Positions 9,502-19,083 of a DNA stretch of 64,000 bases are shown here, in pieces. The notes under the pieces are model-generated. The model was not told the DNA's origin. It did no database searches and saw only the letters and a list, made by a program, of their open reading frames with translations. The translations under genes and the position numbers were made by a program. Source of the DNA: Enterococcus sp. DIV0660C (GTDB lineage: Bacteria > Bacillota > Bacilli > Lactobacillales > Enterococcaceae); assembly GCF_017316125.1 (NCBI RefSeq), contig NZ_JAFLWA010000019.1:1-64000 (forward strand), given 5' to 3'. Each line of letters begins with the position of its first letter. Position 1 is the stretch's first letter.

Positions 9502-11502
9502 ATGGAAAAACAAACACGAAGTGTACGACATGGTAATCATAAAACAAGTCATGCACCTCAGACAATTTTTGACTCATTACTTCGGCTCCGCTATTTGTTT
9601 GGCTTACTGGCAATCATCATAGTTGTCACACTTAATTTAAATGGTAGCTCAATTGGCATGTGGGATAAATACGTTTCGCAACGAGATGATGGAAAAGAAA
9701 CAGATGTTTTGTTTGGCAAAGATCGTGAGGTTCGTTCAGATGAATGGCTGGTACAGACACCATTTTATCTTTCGCAAGCAGAAAATGATTATCCTGTAGT
9801 TAATGATGATTATTCCTTAAATGGTCAAAATATGATTATTGCTTATAATTCACCGGTGAAAGATATCACGGTTATCGGTAAACCATTTAACTGGGGATTT
9901 TTTTTCCTAGGACGTGATCGAGGGCTATCCTGGTATTGGGGAATGAAAATCGTCGGTATGCTCTTGCTATCTTTTGAATTATTGATGATCATCACTAAAA
10001 AACGAAAGGGATTATCATTGATTGGTTCGCTTGCACTAACTTTTGCTCCGGCTGTTCAATGGTGGTTCATGCAACATGTAGGGGATCTGATTTTCTTCAC
10101 GATTGGTCTGATGGTGGCTTTTTATCACTACTTCTATCAACATGATCGCAAAGGGCTGCGAACCCTGATGATGTTACTGGTGGTTATTTTTGGCTTAGGA
10201 TTTATTCTAGTCATTTACCCAGCGCATCAAGTAATGTTGGGTTATTTGCTCGTCTTTTATTTTATTGGTTTACTAATCCATTTCAGGAAAAAAATTGTTT
10301 GGGATTTGTTGGATGCTGTATTGATTGTCGGGGCGATTGCGATCATCGGTGGAATCATGGTTCATTTTTGGCTCGTTTCGAAGGATGCCTTGATGGCTTC
10401 ACTAGAAACCTTGTATCCAGGGAAACGAATCAGTACCGGGGGAAAATTCACCTTTGGCAAATTCTTTTATTTTTTGACTAACTGGAAGATTCCATTTAAA
10501 GATATTACTTTTTCAAACAATTCAGAAGTGGCCTTTTTCTATCATTTCTTTCCAACAGTTCTTTTAGCTAGTCCATTTGTATTATTTGGTAAGAAAAATA
10601 GTGAGGAGAAATTATTAGGGCGAATATTGATGATTTTTTGTCTATTCGCGATTTTTTGGATTACGATTGGCTTGCCGAAAGGATTAGCTGAAATTACGCT
10701 TCTTTCCTATGTTCCAGCATCACGAGCATTTACGACGTTTGGTTTTGCAGCTTGTTTGTTAACCATTTGGTTCATTGCTTATGTTTGGCGAGAAGATGTT
10801 ATTCCAACTTGGTATAAAGTTGTTTTATTAGTTGTTAACGCTGGAACGTTTGCTGTGGCAATTTTCACTTCTAGAATGATTAATTATTTTTCAGAGATTG
10901 AAATTGCAGGGATCGTTGTACTAGGTACATTGTTGCTAGGATTTGCTTTGTTTCGTCAAAGACAATTATTTTATGTTTCATTCACGGCATTAATTATAGC
11001 TTCTGGCTTTTTTGTCAATCCGATTGTTGAAGGAACGGGTGCCATTTTTGAAAAAACTTTAGCAAAAGAAATTCAAAAAATTAATGATGAAAATCCAGAT
11101 CAATTGTGGCTATCTGAAGATGAACTATACAACTTTACGCCAACATTAGGAGTAAAATCATTCAATACGGTTCGATTTTATCCAGATATGAAAGCATGGG
11201 AAATCATTGATCCTGATGGAACCTATGAGAAATACTATAATCGTTATGCCCACACGCGTGCATTTATCGCGAAAGAAGATACAACGTTCATTCTTGATCG
11301 GCCAGATATGTTCTCTGTGACGTTGAATTTTGCTGATGCCGAAAAATTTGGCATACGTTATGTTGTGAGCAAGCGACCTTTAGCAGACTACAATGAATTA
11401 AATCAGGCTCAATTTACTCAATTATATGGTCCGGACAATGATGGCTATCGAATATTCGAAGTAGATTATCCGGTGAATGGACAAGTCATTAGTCAGCAAT
11501 AA
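9502..11502 (+). CDS. epaP: Large polytopic membrane protein, GT-C-like (EpaP-like)
   Basis: This 666-residue protein has one N-terminal membrane segment (LFGLLAIIIVVTLNL), a first external loop, about ten to twelve further membrane segments and a soluble C-terminal domain of about 150 residues. The loop after the first segment carries GKDREVRSDEWLVQTPF. An acidic motif in this loop is typical of GT-C enzymes that use lipid-linked sugars, so I infer such a role; it is not proven. I use the ATG at 9502, preceded by GGGGAA, rather than the in-frame TTG at 9490. The name epaP is by its place between rfbD and epaL in E. faecium-type clusters. Confidence 0.7.
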   Translation: MEKQTRSVRHGNHKTSHAPQTIFDSLLRLRYLFGLLAIIIVVTLNLNGSSIGMWDKYVSQRDDGKETDVLFGKDREVRSDEWLVQTPFYLSQAENDYPVVNDDYSLNGQNMIIAYNSPVKDITVIGKPFNWGFFFLGRDRGLSWYWGMKIVGMLLLSFELLMIITKKRKGLSLIGSLALTFAPAVQWWFMQHVGDLIFFTIGLMVAFYHYFYQHDRKGLRTLMMLLVVIFGLGFILVIYPAHQVMLGYLLVFYFIGLLIHFRKKIVWDLLDAVLIVGAIAIIGGIMVHFWLVSKDALMASLETLYPGKRISTGGKFTFGKFFYFLTNWKIPFKDITFSNNSEVAFFYHFFPTVLLASPFVLFGKKNSEEKLLGRILMIFCLFAIFWITIGLPKGLAEITLLSYVPASRAFTTFGFAACLLTIWFIAYVWREDVIPTWYKVVLLVVNAGTFAVAIFTSRMINYFSEIEIAGIVVLGTLLLGFALFRQRQLFYVSFTALIIASGFFVNPIVEGTGAIFEKTLAKEIQKINDENPDQLWLSEDELYNFTPTLGVKSFNTVRFYPDMKAWEIIDPDGTYEKYYNRYAHTRAFIAKEDTTFILDRPDMFSVTLNFADAEKFGIRYVVSKRPLADYNELNQAQFTQLYGPDNDGYRIFEVDYPVNGQVISQQ

Positions 11503-11554
11503 CAAAGTTATGCAATTAAACAAAAGAGATAAGCTAGTACAGGAGAGTGGAGAA

Positions 11555-12817
11555 ATGCAAAGAATCCTGCGAAAAATGATCAATGAGATGAGTGTTGCTT
11601 GGCTTCTCCTATTAGTAGGCTCATTGTATTTCATATGGACCGTTGGACTAAGCAACAACACTGCACTATTTTTATATGAAAATAGTTCGCAATTAATTTT
11701 GGGCGGCATAGCCGTTTTGTTTTTACTAAATGTTTACAAAGCAAGAGGAATTGATTTTCTCTTTATAGGGATAGGATTTTTCTTCTTTTTCTTCTTTTCA
11801 TATTTCAGAGACGCGCGAAGTGCTTCGTTTTACACGGATATGATGATACCGTTGATTATTGCTTTTGTATTGTCGCTAAAATGGATTGAATTTGGGAAAA
11901 TAGACCGAGCTGTTTTCTTATTGTTCTTTTCGTTCATTTTAACAGTGACGGTTTATCGTGTTTTTACAGAAATTCCGGTTCGAGAAGGACAAAGTATCTG
12001 GTCGCCAGGGAATAAGCTTTCTGATATTTGGATCAATACTAACACGATAGGTGCATCAGTGATGACGCTCGCTTTCTTGGTTAGTGGTTTTGCTAGTTCA
12101 TTTGAAAAGTGGTATATTCGATTGTTAAGTGTGCTAGCGGTCGTTGCAGCGTTCGCTACGATTTGGGTTTGTCAATCAAGAGGTGCGTTAGTTGCATTGA
12201 TTGTTTTTGTTCTTTTGAACTTGCTACCTAAATCATTTATGCGAGTGACTCGTGCGCCATTCATCATTTATACGGTGACCGCAGTATTTGCTTTGCCACT
12301 TTCATATTTTGCAGCAGCTTCAAAAGAAGTGAATCTTTTTACCGGAAGAGAAGAAATTTGGGCAGAGTTTTATCAAACTTTAGCTACTAAAACGCAACAA
12401 GTATTGGTAGGAATGAAGCCTTTTTTCTATACGAAACGAGCAAACCAAATTTTGGGTAACCATAATAGTTATAATTCTCTCTTAAATCTTTATGGAGTGA
12501 TTGGATTAGCCATCGTGGTTACTTTGTTACTGATTTTTATTGGCCGAAGAACATTAAAAGGTGATTTAACAAATGGACAATTGACCTTTATTTGGGCTTT
12601 CTTTGGTATAATGACACAATCTTTTATGGAAGATACGTTGACATCCTTTGCTTGGCTTCCGATTATTTATCTTTTACTAGGAATGAGCGTTCATCGTTTT
12701 GACCAGCCGACAGAAATTCAGCAAGTACCTGATGAATTGGAAATAACGGATGAAGCAGTGGAACATCCGGAAGAAAATCATAATGAATATTCACGGATGA
12801 GCAAGTATCATCATTGA
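11555..12817 (+). CDS. epaQ: O-antigen ligase/polymerase-like membrane protein (EpaQ-like)
   Basis: This polytopic protein of 420 residues has about eleven membrane segments. A large external loop near the C-terminal half contains FTGREEIWAEFYQ and NHNSYNSLLNLYGVIG. The R/E-rich loop and the HNSYNSLL motif are characteristic of the Wzy/WaaL-type O-antigen ligase and polymerase superfamily. The reading frame extends to 11477 inside epaP, but the ATG at 11555 has an AGGAG 9 bases upstream and fits the hydrophobic start. The acidic tail is unusual but cytosolic. A strong terminator follows, so this gene ends one transcript. Confidence 0.75.
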   Translation: MQRILRKMINEMSVAWLLLLVGSLYFIWTVGLSNNTALFLYENSSQLILGGIAVLFLLNVYKARGIDFLFIGIGFFFFFFFSYFRDARSASFYTDMMIPLIIAFVLSLKWIEFGKIDRAVFLLFFSFILTVTVYRVFTEIPVREGQSIWSPGNKLSDIWINTNTIGASVMTLAFLVSGFASSFEKWYIRLLSVLAVVAAFATIWVCQSRGALVALIVFVLLNLLPKSFMRVTRAPFIIYTVTAVFALPLSYFAAASKEVNLFTGREEIWAEFYQTLATKTQQVLVGMKPFFYTKRANQILGNHNSYNSLLNLYGVIGLAIVVTLLLIFIGRRTLKGDLTNGQLTFIWAFFGIMTQSFMEDTLTSFAWLPIIYLLLGMSVHRFDQPTEIQQVPDELEITDEAVEHPEENHNEYSRMSKYHH

Positions 12818-12829
12818 TAAGTAATCAAA

Positions 12830-12865
12830 AAGAGGGTGAAACAGTTTTGTTTCACCCTCTTTTTT
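12830..12865 (+). terminator. Intrinsic terminator after epaQ
   Basis: A perfect 13-pair stem (12830-12842 with 12849-12861), a six-base loop and a T run follow. It splits the epa backbone into two transcription units. The 198 bases after it hold no ORF, only the epaL promoter region. Confidence 0.9.
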
Positions 12866-13011
12866 ATAAAAATAATTATGTATCAGAGATAGAGTGATAC
12901 CTCGCTTTATTGCAATTAGAAACTATCTTTTGTAGAATAGTAACGTTCGAGTATTTGTTACTTAATAGAAAATTAAGAAATAAATAATATCGCAGTCAGC
13001 TAGTAAAAATA

Positions 13012-13020
13012 TGGTAAAAT
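13012..13020 (+). promoter_or_regulatory. epaL promoter, extended -10
   Basis: TAAAAT at 13015-13020 is preceded by TATGG, an extended -10 identical to the one before map. No recognisable -35 box is present at 17 bases. It lies 43 bases before the epaL start. Confidence 0.5.
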
Positions 13021-13063
13021 GGCAGTTGATTGTAATTAACAGAAATCGCTTGGAGGAACACAA

Positions 13064-13870
13064 ATGTTTAAAGATCTGTTTTTATTTATGAAAGATATCT
13101 ATCAGAACAGAAAATTATTGATTCAGTTTTCATTAAATGACTTTAAATCACGTTATGCTGGTTCTTTTTTAGGAATCATGTGGGCATTTATCAACCCAAT
13201 ATTTACTGTGTTGATTTACTGGTTAGTCTTTGGCTTCGGCTTGAAAGCTGCGATGACTGATGGTAAGTATCCATTCATTGTTTATCTGATTACAGGGATG
13301 GTTCCCTGGTTCTTCTTCTCAGATGCATTTACCTCAACGACGTTAGTCTTTCGAGAGTACACGTATTTAGTCAAGAAGGTCGTTTTCAACATTCGTATCT
13401 TACCAAGTACGAAAATTTTATCTAATTTATACACCCATCTCTTTTTTATCGTGATTGGTTTAGTTGTGACGATTGGACATGGAATCTTTCCAACTGTGAT
13501 GACGCTACAATTGATTTACTATCTGTTTTGCATGTGTGCATTTTTAACAGGTATCACTTGGTTGACAGCATCTATCCAACCGTTTTTACCAGATATCGTC
13601 CAATTCATTACGATTTTGTTGCAATTGATTATGTGGACATTACCAATTCTTTGGAGTCCAAGTCAATTTAACCCGACAATTGTTCAAATTTTGAAATTAA
13701 ACCCACTTTATTATATCGTTCAAGGCTATCGTGAATCTTTCTTGAGTCAAGCCTGGTTCTTTGAACATGGCATGTATACTTTATACTTTTGGGTAGTTAC
13801 ATTAGCATTCTTTGTGGTTGGTTCAGCAGTGTTCCGTAGATTGAAACCACATTTTTCAGATGTACTGTAA
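13064..13870 (+). CDS. epaL: Polysaccharide ABC exporter, permease (EpaL/TagG-like)
   Basis: This 268-residue ABC-2 type permease has six membrane segments. The amphipathic N-terminus FSLNDFKSRYAGSFLG is the typical interface helix of polysaccharide and teichoic-acid exporters (TagG, Wzm), and INPIFTVLIYWLVFGFG follows. It pairs with the ATPase 11 bases downstream to move the undecaprenyl-linked rhamnan across the membrane. GGAGG precedes the ATG. Terminator upstream and extended -10 suggest a separate transcript from epaL through epaO. Confidence 0.93.
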   Translation: MFKDLFLFMKDIYQNRKLLIQFSLNDFKSRYAGSFLGIMWAFINPIFTVLIYWLVFGFGLKAAMTDGKYPFIVYLITGMVPWFFFSDAFTSTTLVFREYTYLVKKVVFNIRILPSTKILSNLYTHLFFIVIGLVVTIGHGIFPTVMTLQLIYYLFCMCAFLTGITWLTASIQPFLPDIVQFITILLQLIMWTLPILWSPSQFNPTIVQILKLNPLYYIVQGYRESFLSQAWFFEHGMYTLYFWVVTLAFFVVGSAVFRRLKPHFSDVL

Positions 13871-13881
13871 GGAGAATAGAA

Positions 13882-15102
13882 ATGACAGAATATGCGATTA
13901 AATTAGAAAACATCACCAAATCATATAATATGTACGCAAAGCCGAGTGATCGTTTTCGTGAGGCACTGAATCCTTTCAAAAAATCTTATCATGACGTCTT
14001 TTATGCATTGAAAAACGTTAATATTGAAATTAAAAAAGGCGAGATGATTGGTTTTGTTGGTGAAAATGGTTCAGGTAAATCGACGATGCTCAAAATCATT
14101 ACCGGTGTTTTGACACCTTCCTCTGGTACAATGGAAATCGATGGGAAAATTTCAGCATTGCTTGAGCTAGGTTCTGGATTCAACCCAGAATATTCTGGCT
14201 ATGAAAATATCTTTTTAAATGGGATGGTGTTGGGCTTTTCACGAGAAGAAATTGAAGGCATGGTCGATGATATCATTGATTTTGCTGATATTGGGGATCA
14301 TATTTATCAACCAGTAAAAACTTATTCAAGCGGGATGTTTGTCCGTTTGGCATTTGCGGTAGCAATCAATGTTAACCCTGATATTTTGATCGTTGATGAA
14401 GCCTTAGCAGTTGGCGACTTAGAGTTTCAACTGAAATGTATGGAAAAATTTACTGAAATCAAAAATTCTGGAAAAACGATTTTATTCGTTTCTCACGATA
14501 TTAGCTCAATTCGTCGTTTTTGTGATCGTAGTTATTGGTTGAAAAACGGTGAAGTCGTAGAGTATGGGGACACGATGGACGTTACGACAAATTATGAAAA
14601 CTTCTTGAAGAAAAAATCAGTAAAAACAGTTGACCGTAATAAGAGTCAAGTTGAACGTCACGCTGCACCAGACATCGTGGATGTGCTAAGCGCTGAGTTG
14701 CTTGATAAAGAGAAGAAACCAGTGGATATGATTGAACAAGGTGAGACACTCTTCGTAAAAGTTACCTACAATGTAAAAGATGATTCAATCAAAAAGCCAG
14801 TTTTAGGGATTGCGTTACGAACAGTCGATAATTTTTATGTTTGTGGTCTGAACACATTATTGGATGATATAACGATTCCTTGGAAAAAAGGAAAAAATGT
14901 TTTTTACCTTGAATATGAAAAGCTGGGCTTGTTAGCTGGTGAATATTATTTTGATGTGGCGATTTTTGAAGAAAATGCTACAGTTCCGTTAGTTTATAAG
15001 ACGAAGTATATGAACTTATTTGTTAGCGGTTCTTATATCGGCGAAGGTATTGTCATCTTGGATCACAAATGGGAAGAAGGTAGTCAAAAAGATGAAATAT
15101 GA
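13882..15102 (+). CDS. epaM: Polysaccharide ABC exporter, ATPase with C-terminal carbohydrate-binding domain (EpaM)
   Basis: This 406-residue protein has an N-terminal ATPase and a C-terminal beta-sandwich-like domain. Motifs in order are GENGSGKSTML (Walker A), YSSGMFVRLAF (signature), ILIVDEAL (Walker B) and LFVSHD (H-loop). The last 150 residues resemble the Wzt-type domain that recognises modified chain ends in O-antigen exporters. TagH-type ATPases have a different tail. The Wzt form suggests that the chain may carry an end modification, which fits the methyltransferase encoded next. Its 3' end overlaps that gene by 11 bases. Confidence 0.92.
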   Translation: MTEYAIKLENITKSYNMYAKPSDRFREALNPFKKSYHDVFYALKNVNIEIKKGEMIGFVGENGSGKSTMLKIITGVLTPSSGTMEIDGKISALLELGSGFNPEYSGYENIFLNGMVLGFSREEIEGMVDDIIDFADIGDHIYQPVKTYSSGMFVRLAFAVAINVNPDILIVDEALAVGDLEFQLKCMEKFTEIKNSGKTILFVSHDISSIRRFCDRSYWLKNGEVVEYGDTMDVTTNYENFLKKKSVKTVDRNKSQVERHAAPDIVDVLSAELLDKEKKPVDMIEQGETLFVKVTYNVKDDSIKKPVLGIALRTVDNFYVCGLNTLLDDITIPWKKGKNVFYLEYEKLGLLAGEYYFDVAIFEENATVPLVYKTKYMNLFVSGSYIGEGIVILDHKWEEGSQKDEI

Positions 15103-16672
15103 TTTTGAAATGGATTTAGATGAGCAAAGTAGTGTGGGAAAGATTGCAGCTCAAATTAAGCCAGGTAGCAAAGTATTAGAATTTGGCCCAGGAAATGGCC
15201 GATTGACAAAACATTTGATTGGTGCGAAGCAATGTGAAGTTAGCATTGTGGAACTCGATAAAGAACTATTCGATTTCGTAAGTGAATTTGCTCAGGATGG
15301 TTTCTATGGAGACATCGAAAGCTTTGAATGGGCGAACTATTTTGAAGGTCAAGCATTTGATTATATTTTGTTTGCAGATGTTTTGGAGCATTTGGTTGAC
15401 CCGGGTGCAACTTTAAAAAAAGTCAGTGAATTTTTGAGTGAAGATGGAGAAATTTTAATTACGTTTCCTAACTTAGCACATAATTCAGTAATGATCGATT
15501 TGTTTAATAATCAACTTCCGTGGACTTCTTATGGGTTGTTAGATGAAACACATAATTCGTTTTATACGCATGATGGTTTTCAGAAAGTGTTTGAAAAAGC
15601 TGGTTTAATGATCAACATCGAAGACTATCTATACTTGGCGGTAGAGGACACTGAACTTTCTTCCCGCTATGAAGATTTGCCAGAAGCGGTTCGTTATGAT
15701 TTCAAAATGCGTCCATTTGGAGAAGTTTATCAATACTTCTTTTCGTTGAAAAAACAGGCAGTACCTGAAATTGCACAGCCACAAAATTCAAATTACGTGA
15801 AAGTCTTTGACTTGATCCAACAAACGGTTGAAGGAGAAACTAGTCAACAGATTCCCATTAACAACTACACGGGCGAAAATCAACATTTGACATTTCCAAT
15901 TGCTGAAAACGTCGAAACGGTGCTATTCCGTTTTGAAAAACAGCCAAGTTTTATTGAATTCACTGCCGAGGTTGTGGGAGAAAAAATTGATTTTATTCGG
16001 TCAAATGCCGCATTAAAAACAGATACGGATTGCTATCTGTTTGACGGTAAAAGCATACCAGAATTGGCAGTAAAAAATGTTGCTGGTCAGGAATTAACGG
16101 TAAATATCCACTATCGTTTTATTGGAGAGCTTACCCAAACTTTCTCAGAAGTGTTGGAAACTGTTCAACCAATGATGGCTGTTCAACAAGAATTGTCAGG
16201 AAAAATAACTGATTTAGAAAAGGATAACTATCAAATCAGAGAAGAAAATGCTAAGCTTGATCGTTACTTGCAAACTACGACCACGCGTTATTGTTCACTT
16301 TTAGATAGCGATGAATGGACAATTAAATCAAAGAAAATACGTCGAGCAAAAGAAACACCGAAAAAAATTCAAGCAAAAGAGTTAGCATTATGTATTGATG
16401 AAAAACATTGGGATGAAGAAACGAAAGTTTTAACAATTACTGGTTGGGGAATCTCACAAGTAGATCGAAATGCATTATCTTATCACTTATCTGTAGATCA
16501 ATCACCGTTTTTCGATGCTAAACCGATTTATCGCAAAGAAGTGAATGAGGCTGAAAATCTTGCGGAAAATGTCTCTGCTGGGTTCGAATTACAAATTCTT
16601 TGTGAACAAGAACGTACATTTTTAATTGAAGTAATAGCAGAAAATGGTCAAACTTGGATTATTGAAATGTAA
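15092..16672 (+). CDS. epaN: SAM-dependent methyltransferase with coiled coil and C-terminal GW-type module (EpaN-like)
   Basis: This 526-residue protein begins with a class I methyltransferase domain: VLEFGPGNGRLTKHL (residues 28-42) binds SAM, and LFADVLEHLVDPG is the usual post-II motif. A middle region, a predicted coiled coil around QQELSGKITDLEKDNYQ, and a C-terminal beta-rich module with LTITGWGIS follow. I chose the ATG at 15092, which overlaps epaM; the frame runs back to 15020. The overlap with a Wzt-like ATPase suggests methylation of the chain end before export. The symbol epaN rests on position only, since gene content in this part of the cluster varies. Confidence 0.72.
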   Translation: MKYDFEMDLDEQSSVGKIAAQIKPGSKVLEFGPGNGRLTKHLIGAKQCEVSIVELDKELFDFVSEFAQDGFYGDIESFEWANYFEGQAFDYILFADVLEHLVDPGATLKKVSEFLSEDGEILITFPNLAHNSVMIDLFNNQLPWTSYGLLDETHNSFYTHDGFQKVFEKAGLMINIEDYLYLAVEDTELSSRYEDLPEAVRYDFKMRPFGEVYQYFFSLKKQAVPEIAQPQNSNYVKVFDLIQQTVEGETSQQIPINNYTGENQHLTFPIAENVETVLFRFEKQPSFIEFTAEVVGEKIDFIRSNAALKTDTDCYLFDGKSIPELAVKNVAGQELTVNIHYRFIGELTQTFSEVLETVQPMMAVQQELSGKITDLEKDNYQIREENAKLDRYLQTTTTRYCSLLDSDEWTIKSKKIRRAKETPKKIQAKELALCIDEKHWDEETKVLTITGWGISQVDRNALSYHLSVDQSPFFDAKPIYRKEVNEAENLAENVSAGFELQILCEQERTFLIEVIAENGQTWIIEM

Positions 16673-16708
16673 TTCATTGGACCTACTTGATAAAGGAGTA
16701 ACTGGACA

Positions 16709-18847
16709 GTGACAAAGAAAGAAATTGCTGTATTTATTGATACGATCACTCGGGAACGAGCTACTGGAGACTTGCTTATTGTTGGCTGGGCAATTGATGA
16801 AGTAACCAAAGAAATCCCCTCAGTCAAGGTAGAAAAGAACCAAGTTTCGATTGAAACAACCCCTGTAGTACGTTTAGACATTAACCATTTATATGAACTC
16901 GATGTCAAAACACAAAGTGGATTTAAAATTCGACTATCTGGAAAATTAAAAGGAAGAGCTATTTTAGATTTTCAAACGACTGCTCACCAAAATGGCATCG
17001 CAGTGAAGTTAAACGGGCACTATCCTTTTGATGATGGTTTTGAGACCTCTTGGCAAAAACAAAAACGTTTGCTTAAAAAAGGGATCAATTACACAAGAAC
17101 ACATGGTTTAAAAAAAGCCATCCGTCGCGTTAAGCTAGAATTAAAACCTGGTTCAGTTGATTATGCTGAATGGATTACTCGTCACGAAAAAGTAGATTTA
17201 GCAGGACAACGCAAAGCTGCTACTGACTTAGAATATCGTCCGTTGATTTCGATTGCTATGCCTGTTTACAATGTTGAAATCAAATGGTTAGAAAAATGTA
17301 TCGATTCCGTCCTAGGACAAACTTATGAAAACTGGGAGCTGTGCATTAGTGATGACGCTTCAACAGATCCGGCTATTCGTAAATGTCTGGAAGCTTATCA
17401 AGCAAAAGACGAGCGAATAAAAGTCGTCTTTCGACAAGAAAATGGCCATATCAGCTTAGCCACTAATTCTGCTTTAGAATTAGCATCTGGGGAATTCTTA
17501 GCTTTGTTGGATAATGATGATGAATTGCCGCCTTCAGCACTTTACGAAGTAGCCAAGGTGTTGAATGAACGACCTGAGCTTGATCTGATTTATAGTGATG
17601 AAGATAAAATCGATTCTGATGGCAATCGTTTTGATCCTCATTTTAAAGCTGATTGGTCACCAGATACACTGATGGGAAACAATTATATCTCTCATCTAGG
17701 TGTTTATCGCACAAGTATCGTGAAAGAATTAGGTGGCTTTCGTAAAGGGTATGAAGGCTCACAAGATTATGATCTTGTTTTACGCGTGACAGAAAAAATC
17801 CCAGCAGATCACATTTATCATATTGATAAAATTCTTTATCATTGGCGAACAATTCCCGGTTCTACAGCAAGCAATGGCGAAGCGAAAAGTTATATTTATG
17901 ATTCTGGTGTAAAGGCTCTGACCGATGCACTGAATCGTCGGGGAATCAAAGGACATGTGCGCCCAGGAAGAATCTCAGGTTTTTATGAAATCATGTATGA
18001 CGTAATTGATGAAGACTTAGTGAGTGTAATTATTCCGACTAAAAATGGTTATGAAGATTTAAAAGTTTGTGTTGATTCCATTATTGAGAAGACAACGTAT
18101 CCCAACTATGAAATTATTATTGCTGATAATGGCAGCACAGATCCAAAAATGCAAGAATTATTTGCAGACTATAAAGAACGCTTAAACGATCGATTCATCG
18201 TTGAGTTAATTGATATTCCTTTTAATTACTCACGAATTAATAATCTGGCGGCTGAAAAAGCTAGTGGAAAGTATTTCTTGTTTTTGAATAATGATACTGA
18301 AGTTATTGCGCCAGATTGGATGACGACAATGGTTTCTTACGCACAATTTGATCGAATTGGCTGTGTTGGAGCAAAATTGTATTATCCAGATGAAACAACA
18401 CAACATGCTGGTGTCCTCGTCGGCATTGGTGGTGTGGCAGGTCATGCATTGAATAATTATGATAAAACACACTGTGGCTATTTTGGCCGCTTAGTGATTG
18501 ATGTTGATTATCTAGCAGTTACTGCGGCTTGTATGATGGTTAAAGCGACTGATTTTCATGCCGTTTCAGGATTTGATGAAACATTAGAAGTTGCGTTTAA
18601 TGATGTCGATTTATGCTTGAAAGTCTATGAATTAGGACGTAATAACGTGTATGCACATCAAGTAGAACTTTATCATTTTGAATCGAAATCTAGAGGATAC
18701 GAAGATACACCGGAAAAACAAAAACGGTTTGCTGGTGAAATCAAAAAAATGCAAGATAAATGGCCAACTTACATTGCCCATGACCCTTTTTATAATGATA
18801 ATTTGACTAAAGAAGGTATTGGTGATTTTTCTTTAAGACCAGATTAA
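16709..18847 (+). CDS. epaO: Two-domain family 2 glycosyltransferase (EpaO-like)
   Basis: This 712-residue cytosolic protein has an N-terminal beta-rich module (residues 1-110, LLIVGWAID) and then two GT-A domains. The first starts LISIAMPVYNVE at about residue 179, with LLDNDDE at about 266-272 and a conserved ED in YSDEDK. The second starts VSVIIPTKNGYED at about 439 and has FLNNDTEVI. This tandem form is common in rhamnan-type polymer synthesis, where the two sites add different linkages. It starts at a GTG with AAAGGAG 10 bases upstream, so the true start is fairly secure. A strong terminator follows it. Confidence 0.88.
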   Translation: MTKKEIAVFIDTITRERATGDLLIVGWAIDEVTKEIPSVKVEKNQVSIETTPVVRLDINHLYELDVKTQSGFKIRLSGKLKGRAILDFQTTAHQNGIAVKLNGHYPFDDGFETSWQKQKRLLKKGINYTRTHGLKKAIRRVKLELKPGSVDYAEWITRHEKVDLAGQRKAATDLEYRPLISIAMPVYNVEIKWLEKCIDSVLGQTYENWELCISDDASTDPAIRKCLEAYQAKDERIKVVFRQENGHISLATNSALELASGEFLALLDNDDELPPSALYEVAKVLNERPELDLIYSDEDKIDSDGNRFDPHFKADWSPDTLMGNNYISHLGVYRTSIVKELGGFRKGYEGSQDYDLVLRVTEKIPADHIYHIDKILYHWRTIPGSTASNGEAKSYIYDSGVKALTDALNRRGIKGHVRPGRISGFYEIMYDVIDEDLVSVIIPTKNGYEDLKVCVDSIIEKTTYPNYEIIIADNGSTDPKMQELFADYKERLNDRFIVELIDIPFNYSRINNLAAEKASGKYFLFLNNDTEVIAPDWMTTMVSYAQFDRIGCVGAKLYYPDETTQHAGVLVGIGGVAGHALNNYDKTHCGYFGRLVIDVDYLAVTAACMMVKATDFHAVSGFDETLEVAFNDVDLCLKVYELGRNNVYAHQVELYHFESKSRGYEDTPEKQKRFAGEIKKMQDKWPTYIAHDPFYNDNLTKEGIGDFSLRPD

Positions 18848-18850
18848 ATT

Positions 18851-18894
18851 AAAAGTGATCAAAGTATTGAAATGGAATACTTTGATCACTTTTT
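18851..18894 (+). terminator. Intrinsic terminator after epaO
   Basis: An 18-pair perfect stem (18851-18868 with 18876-18893) has a seven-base loop and ends in five T. The 189 bases after it contain no ORF; they carry the epaR promoter region and a palindrome. Confidence 0.9.
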
Positions 18895-19020
18895 GTTATT
18901 TATCATGTCTATAAAAATAAAAACATTGAATATAGATTTTAGAAATAAAAATAAGAATATAAAGTAGAATAATTTATTGTCTAGAATATTTTAATTTCTT
19001 TTACATTTTGGTTACTCGCT

Positions 19021-19048
19021 AGGCTTTTAAGCCTTGCTATGGTAAGAT
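19021..19048 (+). promoter_or_regulatory. epaR promoter region with palindrome
   Basis: An extended -10 TATGG-TAAGAT ends at 19048. Just upstream at 19021-19034 is a palindrome, AGGCTT-TT-AAGCCT, where the -35/spacer would lie. No -35 consensus is visible, so an activator or repressor may bind the palindrome. That is inference. Confidence 0.4.
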
Positions 19049-19083
19049 GATAAAGGCATTATTCTGAGGTTAGGAGTGTATAT

